Below are positions 18,336-27,157 of a DNA stretch of 64,000 nt, piece by piece. The position numbers and the translations under genes are program-made. Location of the stretch: the NCBI GenBank assembly GCA_964371945.1, contig CAYJPA010000011.1, forward strand, positions 1-64,000, in the 5' to 3' direction. How positions within the stretch are numbered: position 1 is the first letter of the stretch; the number at the start of each line of letters is the position of its first letter. The notes beneath the pieces were generated by a model. The model did not search any database. It was not told the origin of the DNA and saw nothing but the letters and a program-made list of their open reading frames with translations. This DNA comes from CAYJPA01 sp964371945. Lineage in GTDB: Bacteria; Chloroflexota; Chloroflexia; Thermomicrobiales; UBA6265.

Positions 18336-18920
18336 ATGGTGCAAAAGAAACTGCTTGAAGCCGGTGATGCGCTCTTGATCGTGGATGTCCAGAACGATTT
18401 CTGCCCGGGCGGAGCCCTGCCCGTTCCGGAAGGCGATCTCGTCGTGCCCGTTCTCAACACATGGATCGATGCCGCGGTAGAAGCGGGCGTTCCCATCTAT
18501 GCCTCGCGCGATTGGCATCCGGCTTCGCATCAGAGTTTCAGGGAGCATGGCGGACCGTGGCCCCCGCACTGCGTCCAGGGCACCGACGGCGCGGCATTTC
18601 ACCCGGCTTTGCGGCTTCCGCCTGAAGTAGTTGTCGTGAGCAAAGGCGTGGAGCCAGACGACGTCGGCTACTCCATGTTTGAAGAGACTGGGCTGAAAGA
18701 ATTGCTGCAGCGTGCTGGGGTGCGACGCGTTTGGGTTGGCGGCCTGGCGCGCGACTACTGCGTCAGCGCCAGCGTTCTCGACGGGCTCCAGCGCGGTTTC
18801 GACGTGCGGGTCATCGTGCCCGGCACCCGGGGAATCGTTCAGCCCGCGGCCGGACCCGACCCCGCCCTCGAAGAAATGGAACGCGCCGGCGCTGTTCTCG
18901 ACGAGCGCACCCGGATCTGA
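18336..18920 (+). CDS. pncA: Nicotinamidase
   Basis: A 194-residue isochorismatase-fold amidase converting nicotinamide to nicotinate for NAD salvage. The catalytic triad is visible: Asp17 (IVDVQNDF), Lys103 (VSKGVEPD) and Cys142 (ARDYCVSAS). The metal-binding residues are Asp59, His61 and His65 (SRDWHPASHQSF). The length is typical of PncA. It lies 58 bases after the Lon-like gene, possibly on the same transcript, and converges with the acyl-carrier-protein operon. Confidence 0.94.
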   Translation: MVQKKLLEAGDALLIVDVQNDFCPGGALPVPEGDLVVPVLNTWIDAAVEAGVPIYASRDWHPASHQSFREHGGPWPPHCVQGTDGAAFHPALRLPPEVVVVSKGVEPDDVGYSMFEETGLKELLQRAGVRRVWVGGLARDYCVSASVLDGLQRGFDVRVIVPGTRGIVQPAAGPDPALEEMERAGAVLDERTRI

Positions 18921-18939
18921 TCAATCCCGCCCGCGCACA

Positions 18940-18968
18940 CGCGGCTCGGTCAACCGGTGGGAGCCGCG
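18940..18968. terminator. Candidate bidirectional hairpin between pncA and the ACP operon
   Basis: CGCGGCTC (18940-18947) and GAGCCGCG (18961-18968) form a perfect 8-bp stem with a 13-base loop. It starts 19 bases after the pncA stop and overlaps the end of the convergent acyl-carrier gene. No clear U-run follows, so termination is inferred from position. Confidence 0.45.
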
Positions 18969-19213
18969 TTCGTCACCCATGGCGTGAGATAGGCAATCGC
19001 GCCGCCGAGCGTCGCGAGCTTCGGGTAATCGGGCTCCGGAATATCGACACCAAGTGCCGCGTGGAGACCGATCACGAAATTGAGGAAGTCGAACGAGTCG
19101 ATGTCGAGCTGCTCGCGAATCTCGACGTCGTCCGCGAGCGCATCCAGATCGGCCTCGGGCGCGATGCGGCTGAGCACCTTCAGAACCGCTGCTCTGATCT
19201 CTTCAGTATTCAT
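18950..19213 (-). CDS. Acyl carrier protein
   Basis: An 87-residue acidic four-helix protein with the phosphopantetheine attachment motif (LDIDSFDFLNF, Ser40; Phe replaces the usual Leu after Ser). It is the last gene of the acs-toroid-E1-E2 operon and its ATG overlaps the E2 stop in ATGA, so it is translationally coupled to E2. An ACP in a 2-oxoacid dehydrogenase operon is unusual and suggests that the acyl product or a substrate is carried on ACP, though a housekeeping role is also possible. Confidence 0.88.
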   Translation of the reverse strand: MNTEEIRAAVLKVLSRIAPEADLDALADDVEIREQLDIDSFDFLNFVIGLHAALGVDIPEPDYPKLATLGGAIAYLTPWVTNAAPTG

Positions 19214-20424
19214 AGTTTCTCTGGCTCCTGGAGAAGACGATCGATCGCCGCGAGGAAGAGCCCGCCGCGGTGACCGTCGCTCACGCGGTGATCGGCCGCG
19301 AGTGATGCGGTCATAACCGGCCGGACTCCGAGTAGTCCGTCGATCGCCCACGGCCGCTCGACGATCTTGCCAAAACCGACGAGCGCGACCTGCGGCGGAT
19401 AGATGACGCCGTAGACGGACGGCACGCCCTGTTCGCCGAGATTGGTGACGGTAATCGTGGGATCGCTGATCTCGGAGCTGCGCAGCTTGCCGGTGCGAGC
19501 GCGCATAATCAGGTCGCGCAACTTCGCCATGAGCTCATCCAGATTGAGCAGATCGGTGTGATGAATGGCAGGAGCAACGAGTCCACCCTGTCGCAGCGAG
19601 ATCGCGACTCCGATATGGACAGCATCGCTTGGTTGGAATCCGTCCGCCGTGTAGAACCCATTGACCTCCGGAACATCGCGCATCGCCAGCGCCACGGCCT
19701 TCAGAAGGAGCACCGGATAAAGGAGCCGGTCGGTCACCGGGCGCTTCGCATTCGCGGTCTCCAGCCAATCGAGTGCTCGCCTCATGTCGATATCCGTGCC
19801 AAGGTAATAGTGCGGTATCTCGCGATTGGAACGGCTCATTGCCGCGGCGATTGCGGCCCGCATTGCGACCTGACGGGCAACCGTCGCCGGCACGGCCTCA
19901 GGTGTGAGAACCGGAGTAACGGCCTCGACTACTTTCAGCGGAGCCGCCGCGGCGTGCTCGACATCGGCAACGCTGATCGCTCCACCGGGGCGCGTTCCAT
20001 GAACGGCGGTCAAATCGACGCCGAGCTCCTGGGCACGACGCCGGGCTAGCGGAGAGGCATGGATTCGGCCATGTGCACCCTCGGCCGGCGCGGCCTCAGC
20101 AGGTGGTACTAGGACAGGTGCCGGGGCCGGCCGCTCCTCCGCGGGTGCAGCGATGACGGTAGGCACCGCCGTTTGAGGCACGTTTATGCCACCCCCGTTG
20201 AGCAAAGCCAGCACAGCGCCGACCGGTGCCTCCATCCCTTCCGGGATGACCAGTTGGGAAATGTCGCCGCTGTCGTAGATCTCGACATCGATGGCGCCCT
20301 TCTGCGTTTCGACCACCGCCACGATGTCGCCACGGTTGACGTGATCGCCAGGTTTGACCAGCCATTGCACAAGGGTGCCCGACTCCATGTCGGCTCCAAG
20401 CGATGGCATGCGAAACTCAGCCAT
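19210..20424 (-). CDS. 2-oxoacid dehydrogenase E2 (dihydrolipoyl acyltransferase)
   Basis: A 404-residue E2 component. The N-terminal lipoyl domain has Lys42 in VETQKGAIDVE. A Pro/Ala-rich linker follows. The peripheral-subunit-binding domain (ASPLARRRAQELGVDL, about 122-156) would dock E1 or E3. The catalytic domain ends with DHRVSDG (about 378-384), the His/Asp acyltransfer motif. Start 20424 overlaps the end of E1 beta by eight bases. It should transfer the acyl group from E1 to CoA. Resemblance is to pyruvate/acetoin dehydrogenase E2; the exact 2-oxoacid is unknown. Confidence 0.92.
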   Translation of the reverse strand: MAEFRMPSLGADMESGTLVQWLVKPGDHVNRGDIVAVVETQKGAIDVEIYDSGDISQLVIPEGMEAPVGAVLALLNGGGINVPQTAVPTVIAAPAEERPAPAPVLVPPAEAAPAEGAHGRIHASPLARRRAQELGVDLTAVHGTRPGGAISVADVEHAAAAPLKVVEAVTPVLTPEAVPATVARQVAMRAAIAAAMSRSNREIPHYYLGTDIDMRRALDWLETANAKRPVTDRLLYPVLLLKAVALAMRDVPEVNGFYTADGFQPSDAVHIGVAISLRQGGLVAPAIHHTDLLNLDELMAKLRDLIMRARTGKLRSSEISDPTITVTNLGEQGVPSVYGVIYPPQVALVGFGKIVERPWAIDGLLGVRPVMTASLAADHRVSDGHRGGLFLAAIDRLLQEPEKL

Positions 20425-21427
20425 GATTCCCCACCGCCTCTCGCACCGCTTGCGCGATCGTTGCCGGCCGCGGTAGCGCCGCCTGTTCCAAATGGGCCGC
20501 GTACGGAATCGGGACTTCAGCGCCGCAGACGCGTCCGACTGGTGCATCGAGCTCGTAGAACGCGCCTTCCATGATCCGGGCGCTGATTTCGGCCGAGATC
20601 CCGCCGCTTCGCCAGCCTTCGTCGACGATGACGACGTGATGCGTGCGGCCAACCGATTCGAGGATTGCCTCAGTGTCGAGCGGCCGGAGAACGCGGAGAT
20701 CGACCACCTCTGCCTCGATGCCCTCGGCAGCCAGCACCTCGGCCGCCGCCAGCGATTTGTGAAGTCCGCCACCGTAGGTGAGGAGGCTGACATCCTTTCC
20801 TGCTCTACGGATCGCCGCGTGCGCGATGTCGACCGGTTCGTCGTCGGCCGGCAAATCGCCCTCCATCGGATAGAGAAACGCATTCTCGAAAATCAGAACC
20901 GGGTCAGGGTCTTCCAACGCGGGCCAGAGCATGCCGCGAAAATCCTCGACCGTTGCCGGCGCGAGCACCTTGATGCCGGGAATGTGGGCGTACCAGCCTT
21001 CCAAACTGTGCGAATGCTGAGCCGCAAGCTGACGTCCACCGCCGGTCGCCATCCTGATGACCAACGGCACGTTGAACTGACCGCCGGACATATGAAGGAT
21101 GGTCGCCGCGTTGTTCATGATCTGATCGAGTGCGAGCAAGCTGAAGTTGCAGGTCATGATCTCGACGATCGGCCGCATGCCGGCGAGGGCGGCGCCGATT
21201 CCGGCTCCGACGAAGGCCGATTCAGACAGCGGCGTGTCGCGGATACGCTCTGGCCCGAATTCGGCCAATAAACCCTTGCTGACGGCATAGCAGCCGCCGT
21301 ACATCCCGACATCTTCGCCCATCAGAAAAACGCGATCGTCTCGCAGCAGCGCCTCGCGAATCGCGCTCTTTGCCGCCTCACGGTAGGTCAGATGCACCGC
21401 CGCGGGTGCCTCGATCGTTGCGGTCAT
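20417..21427 (-). CDS. 2-oxoacid dehydrogenase E1 beta subunit
   Basis: A 336-residue thiamine-diphosphate-dependent subunit. Characteristic motifs are REALLRDDRVFLMGEDVG, the DTPLSESAFVGAGIGAAL segment, and the C-terminal VVDLRVLRPLDTEAI with VDEGWRSGG. It pairs with the E1 alpha gene immediately upstream, overlapping it in ATGA at 21424-21427. The complex decarboxylates a 2-oxoacid (pyruvate, acetoin or branched-chain) and acylates the E2 lipoyl arm. Confidence 0.93.
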   Translation of the reverse strand: MTATIEAPAAVHLTYREAAKSAIREALLRDDRVFLMGEDVGMYGGCYAVSKGLLAEFGPERIRDTPLSESAFVGAGIGAALAGMRPIVEIMTCNFSLLALDQIMNNAATILHMSGGQFNVPLVIRMATGGGRQLAAQHSHSLEGWYAHIPGIKVLAPATVEDFRGMLWPALEDPDPVLIFENAFLYPMEGDLPADDEPVDIAHAAIRRAGKDVSLLTYGGGLHKSLAAAEVLAAEGIEAEVVDLRVLRPLDTEAILESVGRTHHVVIVDEGWRSGGISAEISARIMEGAFYELDAPVGRVCGAEVPIPYAAHLEQAALPRPATIAQAVREAVGNHG

Positions 21428-22482
21428 GACACGCCCCCGTTCTGAAGGCTGCCGGCGAACGCCTTGGGCATCCCGTTCCCCGAATAGACGAAGCGGGTGA
21501 GATCCTCCACCGGCTCCCATGTGCCGGCGCCGGCGAAATCGACAGATGCCTGAACCTCGGCGGCGATTTGAGCCTCGATGCGGTCCAGATCCTGATCTGT
21601 GAGCAGACCGGCGTCCTTGAGCTTCGCCTCAAAAGTGGCGATTGGACAGCGCTTTTTCCACTCCTCGACCTCGGTCTTCTCCCGGTAGAGCTCCGGGTCG
21701 TACATCGAGTGCGCCCGGAATCGATACGTCCGAAATTCGAGAAAGACGGGGCCGTTACCGGCTCGAATCCCTGCCACGGCCTTACGCACCGCTTCTTCGA
21801 CAGCCAGTACATCCATCCCATCAATGGTCTCCGCCGGAACCCCGTAGCTTCTTGCCTTAGTCGCTAGATCGACCTGAGACTGGGACCGCGCCAACGCCGT
21901 TCCCATCGCGTACAGATTGTTCTCACAGCAGAAGAGCAAGGGGAGCTGCCAGAGATCGGCGAGGTTCATGCTCTCGTGAAATTCACCCTCGGCGACGGCG
22001 CCCTCTCCGAAAAAGCAGGCGGTCACGTTGGGACGTCCGCGCATCTTGTCGGCCAGTGCAAGCCCCACTGAAACCGGCAGCCCACCGCCGACAATGGCAT
22101 TGCCGCCGAAGAAGTTCGTCGCCTTGTCAAACAGATGCATTGAGCCGCCGCGCCCCCGGCTGCATCCCTCCACTTTTCCGAACATTTCGGCCATCACCGC
22201 GTTCATCGACATGCCGCGCGCCAATGCCTGGCCGTGCTCGCGATAGGTGGCAACAATCCCGTCGTCGGCCGTCAGCGCTTGCATGACTCCCGTGGCGATT
22301 GCCTCTTCGCCGATGTAGAGGTGAAGAAACCCGCGAATCTTCGCCTGGGTGTACATCTCGGCGCACTTTTCTTCGAATCGCCGGATTCGAAGCATCTCCG
22401 TGAGAAGGTGAAGGCCGTGTTCTCGATCAATGCCGATTGGCGCCGTTTTCGGTTTCCGTTTTGACTTGGTTGCGGTCGCCAT
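21424..22482 (-). CDS. 2-oxoacid dehydrogenase E1 alpha subunit
   Basis: A 352-residue E1 alpha of the pyruvate/acetoin dehydrogenase type. The thiamine-diphosphate motif runs from GEGAVAEGEFHE at 159 to ENN at 187-189. Other family marks are LHLYIGEEAIATGVM, the GSMHLFDK region and the phosphorylation-loop region RFRAHSMYDPE. The N-terminus is Lys/Arg-rich (about residues 6-12). It sits between the toroid-like gene and E1 beta in one operon. Confidence 0.93.
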   Translation of the reverse strand: MATATKSKRKPKTAPIGIDREHGLHLLTEMLRIRRFEEKCAEMYTQAKIRGFLHLYIGEEAIATGVMQALTADDGIVATYREHGQALARGMSMNAVMAEMFGKVEGCSRGRGGSMHLFDKATNFFGGNAIVGGGLPVSVGLALADKMRGRPNVTACFFGEGAVAEGEFHESMNLADLWQLPLLFCCENNLYAMGTALARSQSQVDLATKARSYGVPAETIDGMDVLAVEEAVRKAVAGIRAGNGPVFLEFRTYRFRAHSMYDPELYREKTEVEEWKKRCPIATFEAKLKDAGLLTDQDLDRIEAQIAAEVQASVDFAGAGTWEPVEDLTRFVYSGNGMPKAFAGSLQNGGVS

Positions 22483-22507
22483 TGCTCGTTCTCCGTCGCG
22501 AATGTTC

Positions 22508-23581
22508 CTAGTCGATTGTTCCGCCGGCGGTCTGGACTGCTTTCAGCACGCGGCAGGCTCGCAAGGTGACCCATTTGCTCGGCTGCCCCTGCTTCTCGAA
22601 GTCGACCCAGGTTTTGCCGTTGTACGCGTACTGGTTCTTCCAGCGACTCTGACCGTCTTGCTTTCCAAGGAGCCATGAGAGCGCTGGTTTCAGTCGCGGG
22701 TCGCTGCCGTGATCCAGTTCGCAGAGGATCTCGAGGTTCTGGAGCACGTCCGCGACATAGCCAGACGGGAAGCCGAGCCTGAACCAGGAGCCGTTCGGTT
22801 TCGTATTGCCCCACCCCGCCGGATAGTCTGCAATCACTGGATCGCGGCTCAACAGGAATTCGACCCCCTGATCGATCGCGCGTTGCACGTACGGCTCGCG
22901 CATCTCCGGCGGGATCGCCGCAAGTCCCTTGAGCGCCTTGATCGCGCCCCACGCGCACGGAAGCCCCTCATTTGCGGCGCAGCAGAACCCAGGTCCACTC
23001 GTCCCGGAACGCAAGTAGCGGTCGAAGTCTTCACCGGTGATGGACCGGGCCTGCCAGTCGATAACACGCTGGATTCGCGGATCATCCAGCCAGCCGAAAT
23101 GAATCAGCGCGCGCAGGAGGTTGCCGTTGAGACAGTGAATGACATGTGAAGGTGGCGGAGCAGATTCGCCAAGGCACCCCGAGGCGCCGAATCCACCTGT
23201 TGTAGCCTGGGCATGCGAGAGCACATAGTCGCAACCAGTCCGCACGCGATCGTCGGTTCCGTCAGCGCCAAGCTGATCGAGGAAGATGATCTGCCAGACG
23301 GTTCCGCGGTACTTTGGACTGTAGCCTGGACCGGGTTTGACCCAGTACCCGTCAGGATGCTGTGCGGCCAAAATCGCCGCGATCGGATCGGACCGCATGG
23401 CCGCCATGCTCGCGGCGCGAACGTCAGGATCGTCTGCCGGCAAGTCGAATAGGTCGCTCAGCGCCTGATGCCTGACGGCCGGGGAGTCATGCTCGAGCAG
23501 CCAATGAACAGGATCGGCATTGAGCACAGAAGACCAATGCGCTCGAGCCCTCAATTTGGTGGTCATCGATGACAGAGTCAT
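22508..23581 (-). CDS. Alpha/alpha-toroid (squalene-cyclase/prenyltransferase-like) protein
   Basis: A 357-residue soluble protein resembling terpenoid-cyclase/prenyltransferase toroids. It has repeated helices with HPDGYWVKPG, GTVWQIIFLDQLG, TGGFGASGC and GSWFRLGFPSGYVADVL. The QW-like aromatic turns are visible, but the DxDD acid motif of squalene cyclases is missing. Catalysis is therefore doubtful and it may be a structural or binding homologue. It starts three bases after the acs stop, so the two are co-transcribed and perhaps coupled. Role in the operon unknown. Confidence 0.68.
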   Translation of the reverse strand: MTLSSMTTKLRARAHWSSVLNADPVHWLLEHDSPAVRHQALSDLFDLPADDPDVRAASMAAMRSDPIAAILAAQHPDGYWVKPGPGYSPKYRGTVWQIIFLDQLGADGTDDRVRTGCDYVLSHAQATTGGFGASGCLGESAPPPSHVIHCLNGNLLRALIHFGWLDDPRIQRVIDWQARSITGEDFDRYLRSGTSGPGFCCAANEGLPCAWGAIKALKGLAAIPPEMREPYVQRAIDQGVEFLLSRDPVIADYPAGWGNTKPNGSWFRLGFPSGYVADVLQNLEILCELDHGSDPRLKPALSWLLGKQDGQSRWKNQYAYNGKTWVDFEKQGQPSKWVTLRACRVLKAVQTAGGTID

Positions 23582-23583
23582 CT

Positions 23584-25347
23584 TCAGCCTCGCTCCATCG
23601 TCGAAATGTCACCCTCGGGGAGACCAAGCTCGCGTGCCTTCAGCAGGCGTCGCATGATCTTCCCGCTTCGAGTCTTGGGCACGATGTCGAGGAAGTCGAT
23701 CTCCTTGGGCGAAACCGCCGCGCCCAGTCGCTTCCGTCCAAACCCAAGGAGCTCCATGCGCAGGTCTTCGCTCGGCACATATGGCGGTTTGAGCGATACG
23801 AATGCTTTGACGATCTCTCCGATGGTCGGATCCGGTTTGCCGATCACGCCCGCTTCGGCGACCGCCGGGTGCTCCATCAACGCGCTCTCGACCTCGAACG
23901 GCCCTATCAGATGACCCGCGGACTTGATCACATCGTCGGCCCGTCCCACGAACCAGTAATACCCGTCGCGGTCGCGACGGGCGAGGTCGCCCGTGAGATA
24001 CCAGCCGCCCGCGAAGCACTTCTTGTAGCGCTCGTCTTCGTGCAGATACCCGCGGAACATCGACGGCCAGCCCGGTTTCAGGGCTAATTCACCCTGCACG
24101 CCTGGTTCCTTGATCTCCTCGACCGGCTTCCCTTCCTCGTGGCGAACGATCGCCGCGGTAATCCCTGGAAGCGGCCGTCCCATCGAACCGGGCCGGATGT
24201 CCATCGCGGCGTAGTTCGAAATCATGATCCCGCCGGTTTCGGTCTGCCACCAGTTGTCATGAATCGGCATCCCGAACGCTTCTTGACCCCAAACGACGGC
24301 TTCCGGGTTAAGCGGCTCGCCAACGCTGGCAACGAAGCGCAAGGAGCTGAGGTCGTATTTGTGGGCGACCTCGGCTCCAATCTTCATCATCATGCGGATC
24401 GCGGTCGGCGCGGTGTACCAAACTGTGACGCCTTGATCCTGCACATTGCGATACCAACGCTCCGCTTCGAATTCGGCCTCGTCGACGATGCTCGTCACGC
24501 CATGCGTGAGGGGCGCGATGATGCCGTAGGAGGTGCCGGTCACCCAGCCCGGATCGGCGGTGCACCAGAAGACGTCATCCGGATGAAGATCGAGGGCGTA
24601 CTCTCCGGTCGCGTAGTGAGCCAAAACCGCTTGATGGACGTGGATCGCTCCTTTCGGCATTCCGGTGGTGCCGCTCGTGAAATGGAGGAGCGCGGGAACT
24701 TCCGGATCGGTCGGTCCGATGGTGTACTCATCGCCGGCCTCCACCATCAGCGGCGCGTAATCCAGCGTGCCTGGGATGTCCGCGTCCTCTCCGCCGGTTC
24801 GCACGATCACAACACGCTCGAGTCCAGGCAGCTGATCGCGAATGCTTGCTACTTTCTGTTTATAGAGCAGATCGGTGGTCACCAGCACCTTCGCGTCGCC
24901 ACGCGCGAGGCGTTGACGAATCGGCTCGGGACCAAACGCCGAGAAGAGCGGGCAGAAGACGCTCCTATTCTTGAGGGTTCCCAGGGCGGTCAGGTAAAGC
25001 TCGGGAATACGGCCGGCGAGCGTGAAAACCCGATCGCCTTTGCCAACGTTCAGTGTCTGGAGAACATTGGCAATTCGATTTGATTGCCGGCGAAGGTCGT
25101 CGTAGGTGAATTCCCGCATCTCGCCTCGCTTGCCCAGCCAGCGAAGCGCGAGGTGATCGCGCCGCGAACCGACCGCGTGCCGGTCGACCGCTTCGTGCGC
25201 GATATTGAGTCCCTTCCCGCCGGGCAGTCCGTCGAGCTCATCGCGCACCGCATTCCATGCGAACGCCGAGTAGACCTGCTCGTAGTCGACCAGATTGGGT
25301 GAAATCTTCCAGTTCTCACATGACTTGACAATTGGCTCCCAGGGCAT
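23584..25347 (-). CDS. acsA: Acetyl-CoA synthetase (acetate-CoA ligase)
   Basis: A 587-residue AMP-forming acyl-CoA synthetase making acetyl-CoA from acetate, ATP and CoA. Signatures: P-loop FTSGTTGMPKG (about 223-233), WWQTETGGIM, the hinge region YLTGDLARRDRDGYYWFVGRADDVI, and the C-terminal acetylatable Lys in KTRSGKIMRR. The length matches the Bacillus AcsA type rather than the longer Acs. AGGAGG lies about seven bases before the ATG. As first gene of the E1/E2/ACP operon, it suggests joint handling of acetate and 2-oxoacids. Confidence 0.93.
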   Translation of the reverse strand: MPWEPIVKSCENWKISPNLVDYEQVYSAFAWNAVRDELDGLPGGKGLNIAHEAVDRHAVGSRRDHLALRWLGKRGEMREFTYDDLRRQSNRIANVLQTLNVGKGDRVFTLAGRIPELYLTALGTLKNRSVFCPLFSAFGPEPIRQRLARGDAKVLVTTDLLYKQKVASIRDQLPGLERVVIVRTGGEDADIPGTLDYAPLMVEAGDEYTIGPTDPEVPALLHFTSGTTGMPKGAIHVHQAVLAHYATGEYALDLHPDDVFWCTADPGWVTGTSYGIIAPLTHGVTSIVDEAEFEAERWYRNVQDQGVTVWYTAPTAIRMMMKIGAEVAHKYDLSSLRFVASVGEPLNPEAVVWGQEAFGMPIHDNWWQTETGGIMISNYAAMDIRPGSMGRPLPGITAAIVRHEEGKPVEEIKEPGVQGELALKPGWPSMFRGYLHEDERYKKCFAGGWYLTGDLARRDRDGYYWFVGRADDVIKSAGHLIGPFEVESALMEHPAVAEAGVIGKPDPTIGEIVKAFVSLKPPYVPSEDLRMELLGFGRKRLGAAVSPKEIDFLDIVPKTRSGKIMRRLLKARELGLPEGDISTMERG

Positions 25348-25655
25348 CGGTCGCCTCCTTTCGGAGCGTTCTCAGTTGACGTCCAGCACGGTCCGGCATG
25401 ACCCACTGACGTTCGCCCTTTGCTTAGTTCAAGCTACCGATGACGCCGCCCAAGTAGCATGACGGAACGGGTTCTCTCCGTTGCAACAACGTCAACGGCG
25501 AACGATTCCCGGCGGCGTTAAGAGTCGTGAAGAAGAATCGATATCGAGAACTGGCACAACGCAAGACTCAGCGCCAAGGCTGGCGCCTTGACGCTGAATC
25601 AATCGCATGAGGAGCGGTGGGCTCCTGGAAGCCCACCACCATTGGTGCGAATACG
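25348..25655. other. Intergenic region between hsp20 and acsA
   Basis: About 308 bases on the 3' side of hsp20 and 5' side of acsA. It contains the hairpin at 25616-25637 and a second imperfect one near 25568-25595 (CAGCG..AAGGC-tggc-GCCTT..CGCTG). The acsA promoter must be here but I could not place it. Confidence 0.5.
25616..25637 (-). terminator. Hairpin after hsp20, likely terminator
   Basis: GGTGGGCT and AGCCCACC form a perfect 8-bp stem with a six-base loop, 19 bases after the hsp20 stop. No strong U-tract follows, so it could instead be a stabilising 3' structure. Confidence 0.55.
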
Positions 25656-26147
25656 TTAGCTGATGGCGATCTTCTTGGGCTCGAGCTCTTTGGCCTCCTG
25701 TTTCGGCACCTTCACCTCGAGCACGCCGTCCGCATACGTCGCTTCGATCTTCTCTTCGGTCACCCCTTCGGGAAGCGGCAACCTGCGGTAGAAGCTGCCG
25801 TACGACCGCTCCATGCGGTAGTAGTCTTTCTCTTCGACCTTCTCTTCGCTTTTTCGCTCGCCACGGACGACCAGATCGCCGTTTTCGACCGAAATGTCGA
25901 TATCCTCTTTCTTCATCCCCGGCAGCTCAGCTTTCACAACGAGGTTGCCGTTTTGTTGGAAGACATCGACTCGCGGAGACCATGTGCTGGGCAGCTCGGC
26001 CATCCTGCGAAGTGGCCGGAATGACGGCCATCGTCCGCCCCAGAACTGCTCAAGCTCATTCTGCGCCTGCGTAAAGAGATCATATGGGTCCCACCGGCGT
26101 GGTCTCGTCTCTTCGGTTTTCGCCGGCGCCATCGTCTTTTCGCTCAT
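25656..26147 (-). CDS. Hsp20/alpha-crystallin small heat-shock protein
   Basis: A 163-residue small heat-shock chaperone. The alpha-crystallin domain begins near residue 57 (WSPRVDVFQQNGNLVVKAELPGM) and ends with the GVLEVKVPK strand, followed by a short tail. The N-terminal arm is Trp/Arg-rich (RRWDPYDLF). AAGGAG precedes the ATG at 26147, favouring it over an upstream in-frame start. Expected to hold unfolding proteins in the cytoplasm. It precedes nothing on its strand but neighbours a BON protein and the hydrogenase operon. Confidence 0.93.
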   Translation of the reverse strand: MSEKTMAPAKTEETRPRRWDPYDLFTQAQNELEQFWGGRWPSFRPLRRMAELPSTWSPRVDVFQQNGNLVVKAELPGMKKEDIDISVENGDLVVRGERKSEEKVEEKDYYRMERSYGSFYRRLPLPEGVTEEKIEATYADGVLEVKVPKQEAKELEPKKIAIS

Positions 26148-26261
26148 CTCATTGCTCCTTTTCAACGCTCGAACCCGCTCGCTGGCGTTCATCTGAATCA
26201 GTACCGGCCGCCGGTTCAGCCCCAAACGCGACGATACGATGTCGCGCCGGTTGGCTCTCGA

Positions 26262-26927
26262 TCACAGCGGCCGGACCTCGATGTCATTCGTCACCCGCAT
26301 GACGCCTTTGGCCTTCCAGGCGGCCTCGGTTGCGGACTGTTTCTCGGCCCACGAGCGCACGGTCCCCGCCAACCGGACGTGGCCGTCCTCGCTATGTACC
26401 TGGATCCGCCCGGCATCGATCTCGGCCGCGCGAACAAGCGCGCGCTCGATCCCGGACTTGATCTCGAACGCCGACACCTTCGGCTGTTTGATCGTGATTT
26501 GGTTGATGACCTCTCGCACTCCCGCGAGATACCGGACACTGCCCGCCGCGGCAGTGCGCTGGTATTCCCAGTTCACCGTCCCGGTCAGCGCGATTTTGCC
26601 GTTCTTGACGGTGATGTCGATCGCGCCGGCGGGGATCAGCGTGTTTGACTCGAGCGAGTCAGCAGCAGCCTTCGCGATATCGGTGTCGGTGTGTGCACCG
26701 GCCCGCTTGACGCTGAGGTCATCGGCAACCGCGCGGACGCCTTCGACGCGCTGAGCCGCTCGCTCCGCGGCAAGTTTTTTCGGGTATGTCTCGACGATTC
26801 CGGTCAGGGTGACGACCCCCTCGTCGACTTCGACTCCGACTTCTGTTGGTTCAATCTGCGGATCCCACTCGAACTCCTCGAGTACATCCCGTTGAATATC
26901 CGTATCGGACCTGATTAGCGTGAGCAT
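26262..26927 (-). CDS. Triple BON-domain protein (paralogue)
   Basis: A 221-residue protein with three BON domains and no signal peptide, laid out like the BON protein at 11508-12170. Shared phrases include VEVDEGVVTLTG, ITVKNGKIALTGTVNWEYQR and the ending RVTNDIEVRPL. AGGAGG lies seven bases before the ATG. It is upstream of hsp20 on the same strand (115 bases apart), so the two may be co-expressed. Likely a stress-related lipid- or surface-associated protein. Confidence 0.88.
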   Translation of the reverse strand: MLTLIRSDTDIQRDVLEEFEWDPQIEPTEVGVEVDEGVVTLTGIVETYPKKLAAERAAQRVEGVRAVADDLSVKRAGAHTDTDIAKAAADSLESNTLIPAGAIDITVKNGKIALTGTVNWEYQRTAAAGSVRYLAGVREVINQITIKQPKVSAFEIKSGIERALVRAAEIDAGRIQVHSEDGHVRLAGTVRSWAEKQSATEAAWKAKGVMRVTNDIEVRPL

Positions 26928-27157
26928 GGCGTTCCTCCTAGCAAACAAAGTGAGGGAAGCGCGGCGGCGGGAAATCAAACACGGCCGCGATGCCGGTCAG
27001 CGTCACCGTTCCTATAGACCTCTTCGCGTTTCGTTGTCGTCAAGCACGCCGGATTGTTGTTCCAATTTCGCCACAATCATCGGTCACAAACGCGTGACTA
27101 GGAGAACAAAGCGGTTTCGGTTGCGCTATAGTCGGGTGGTCGCTGGAGTACATCGCC

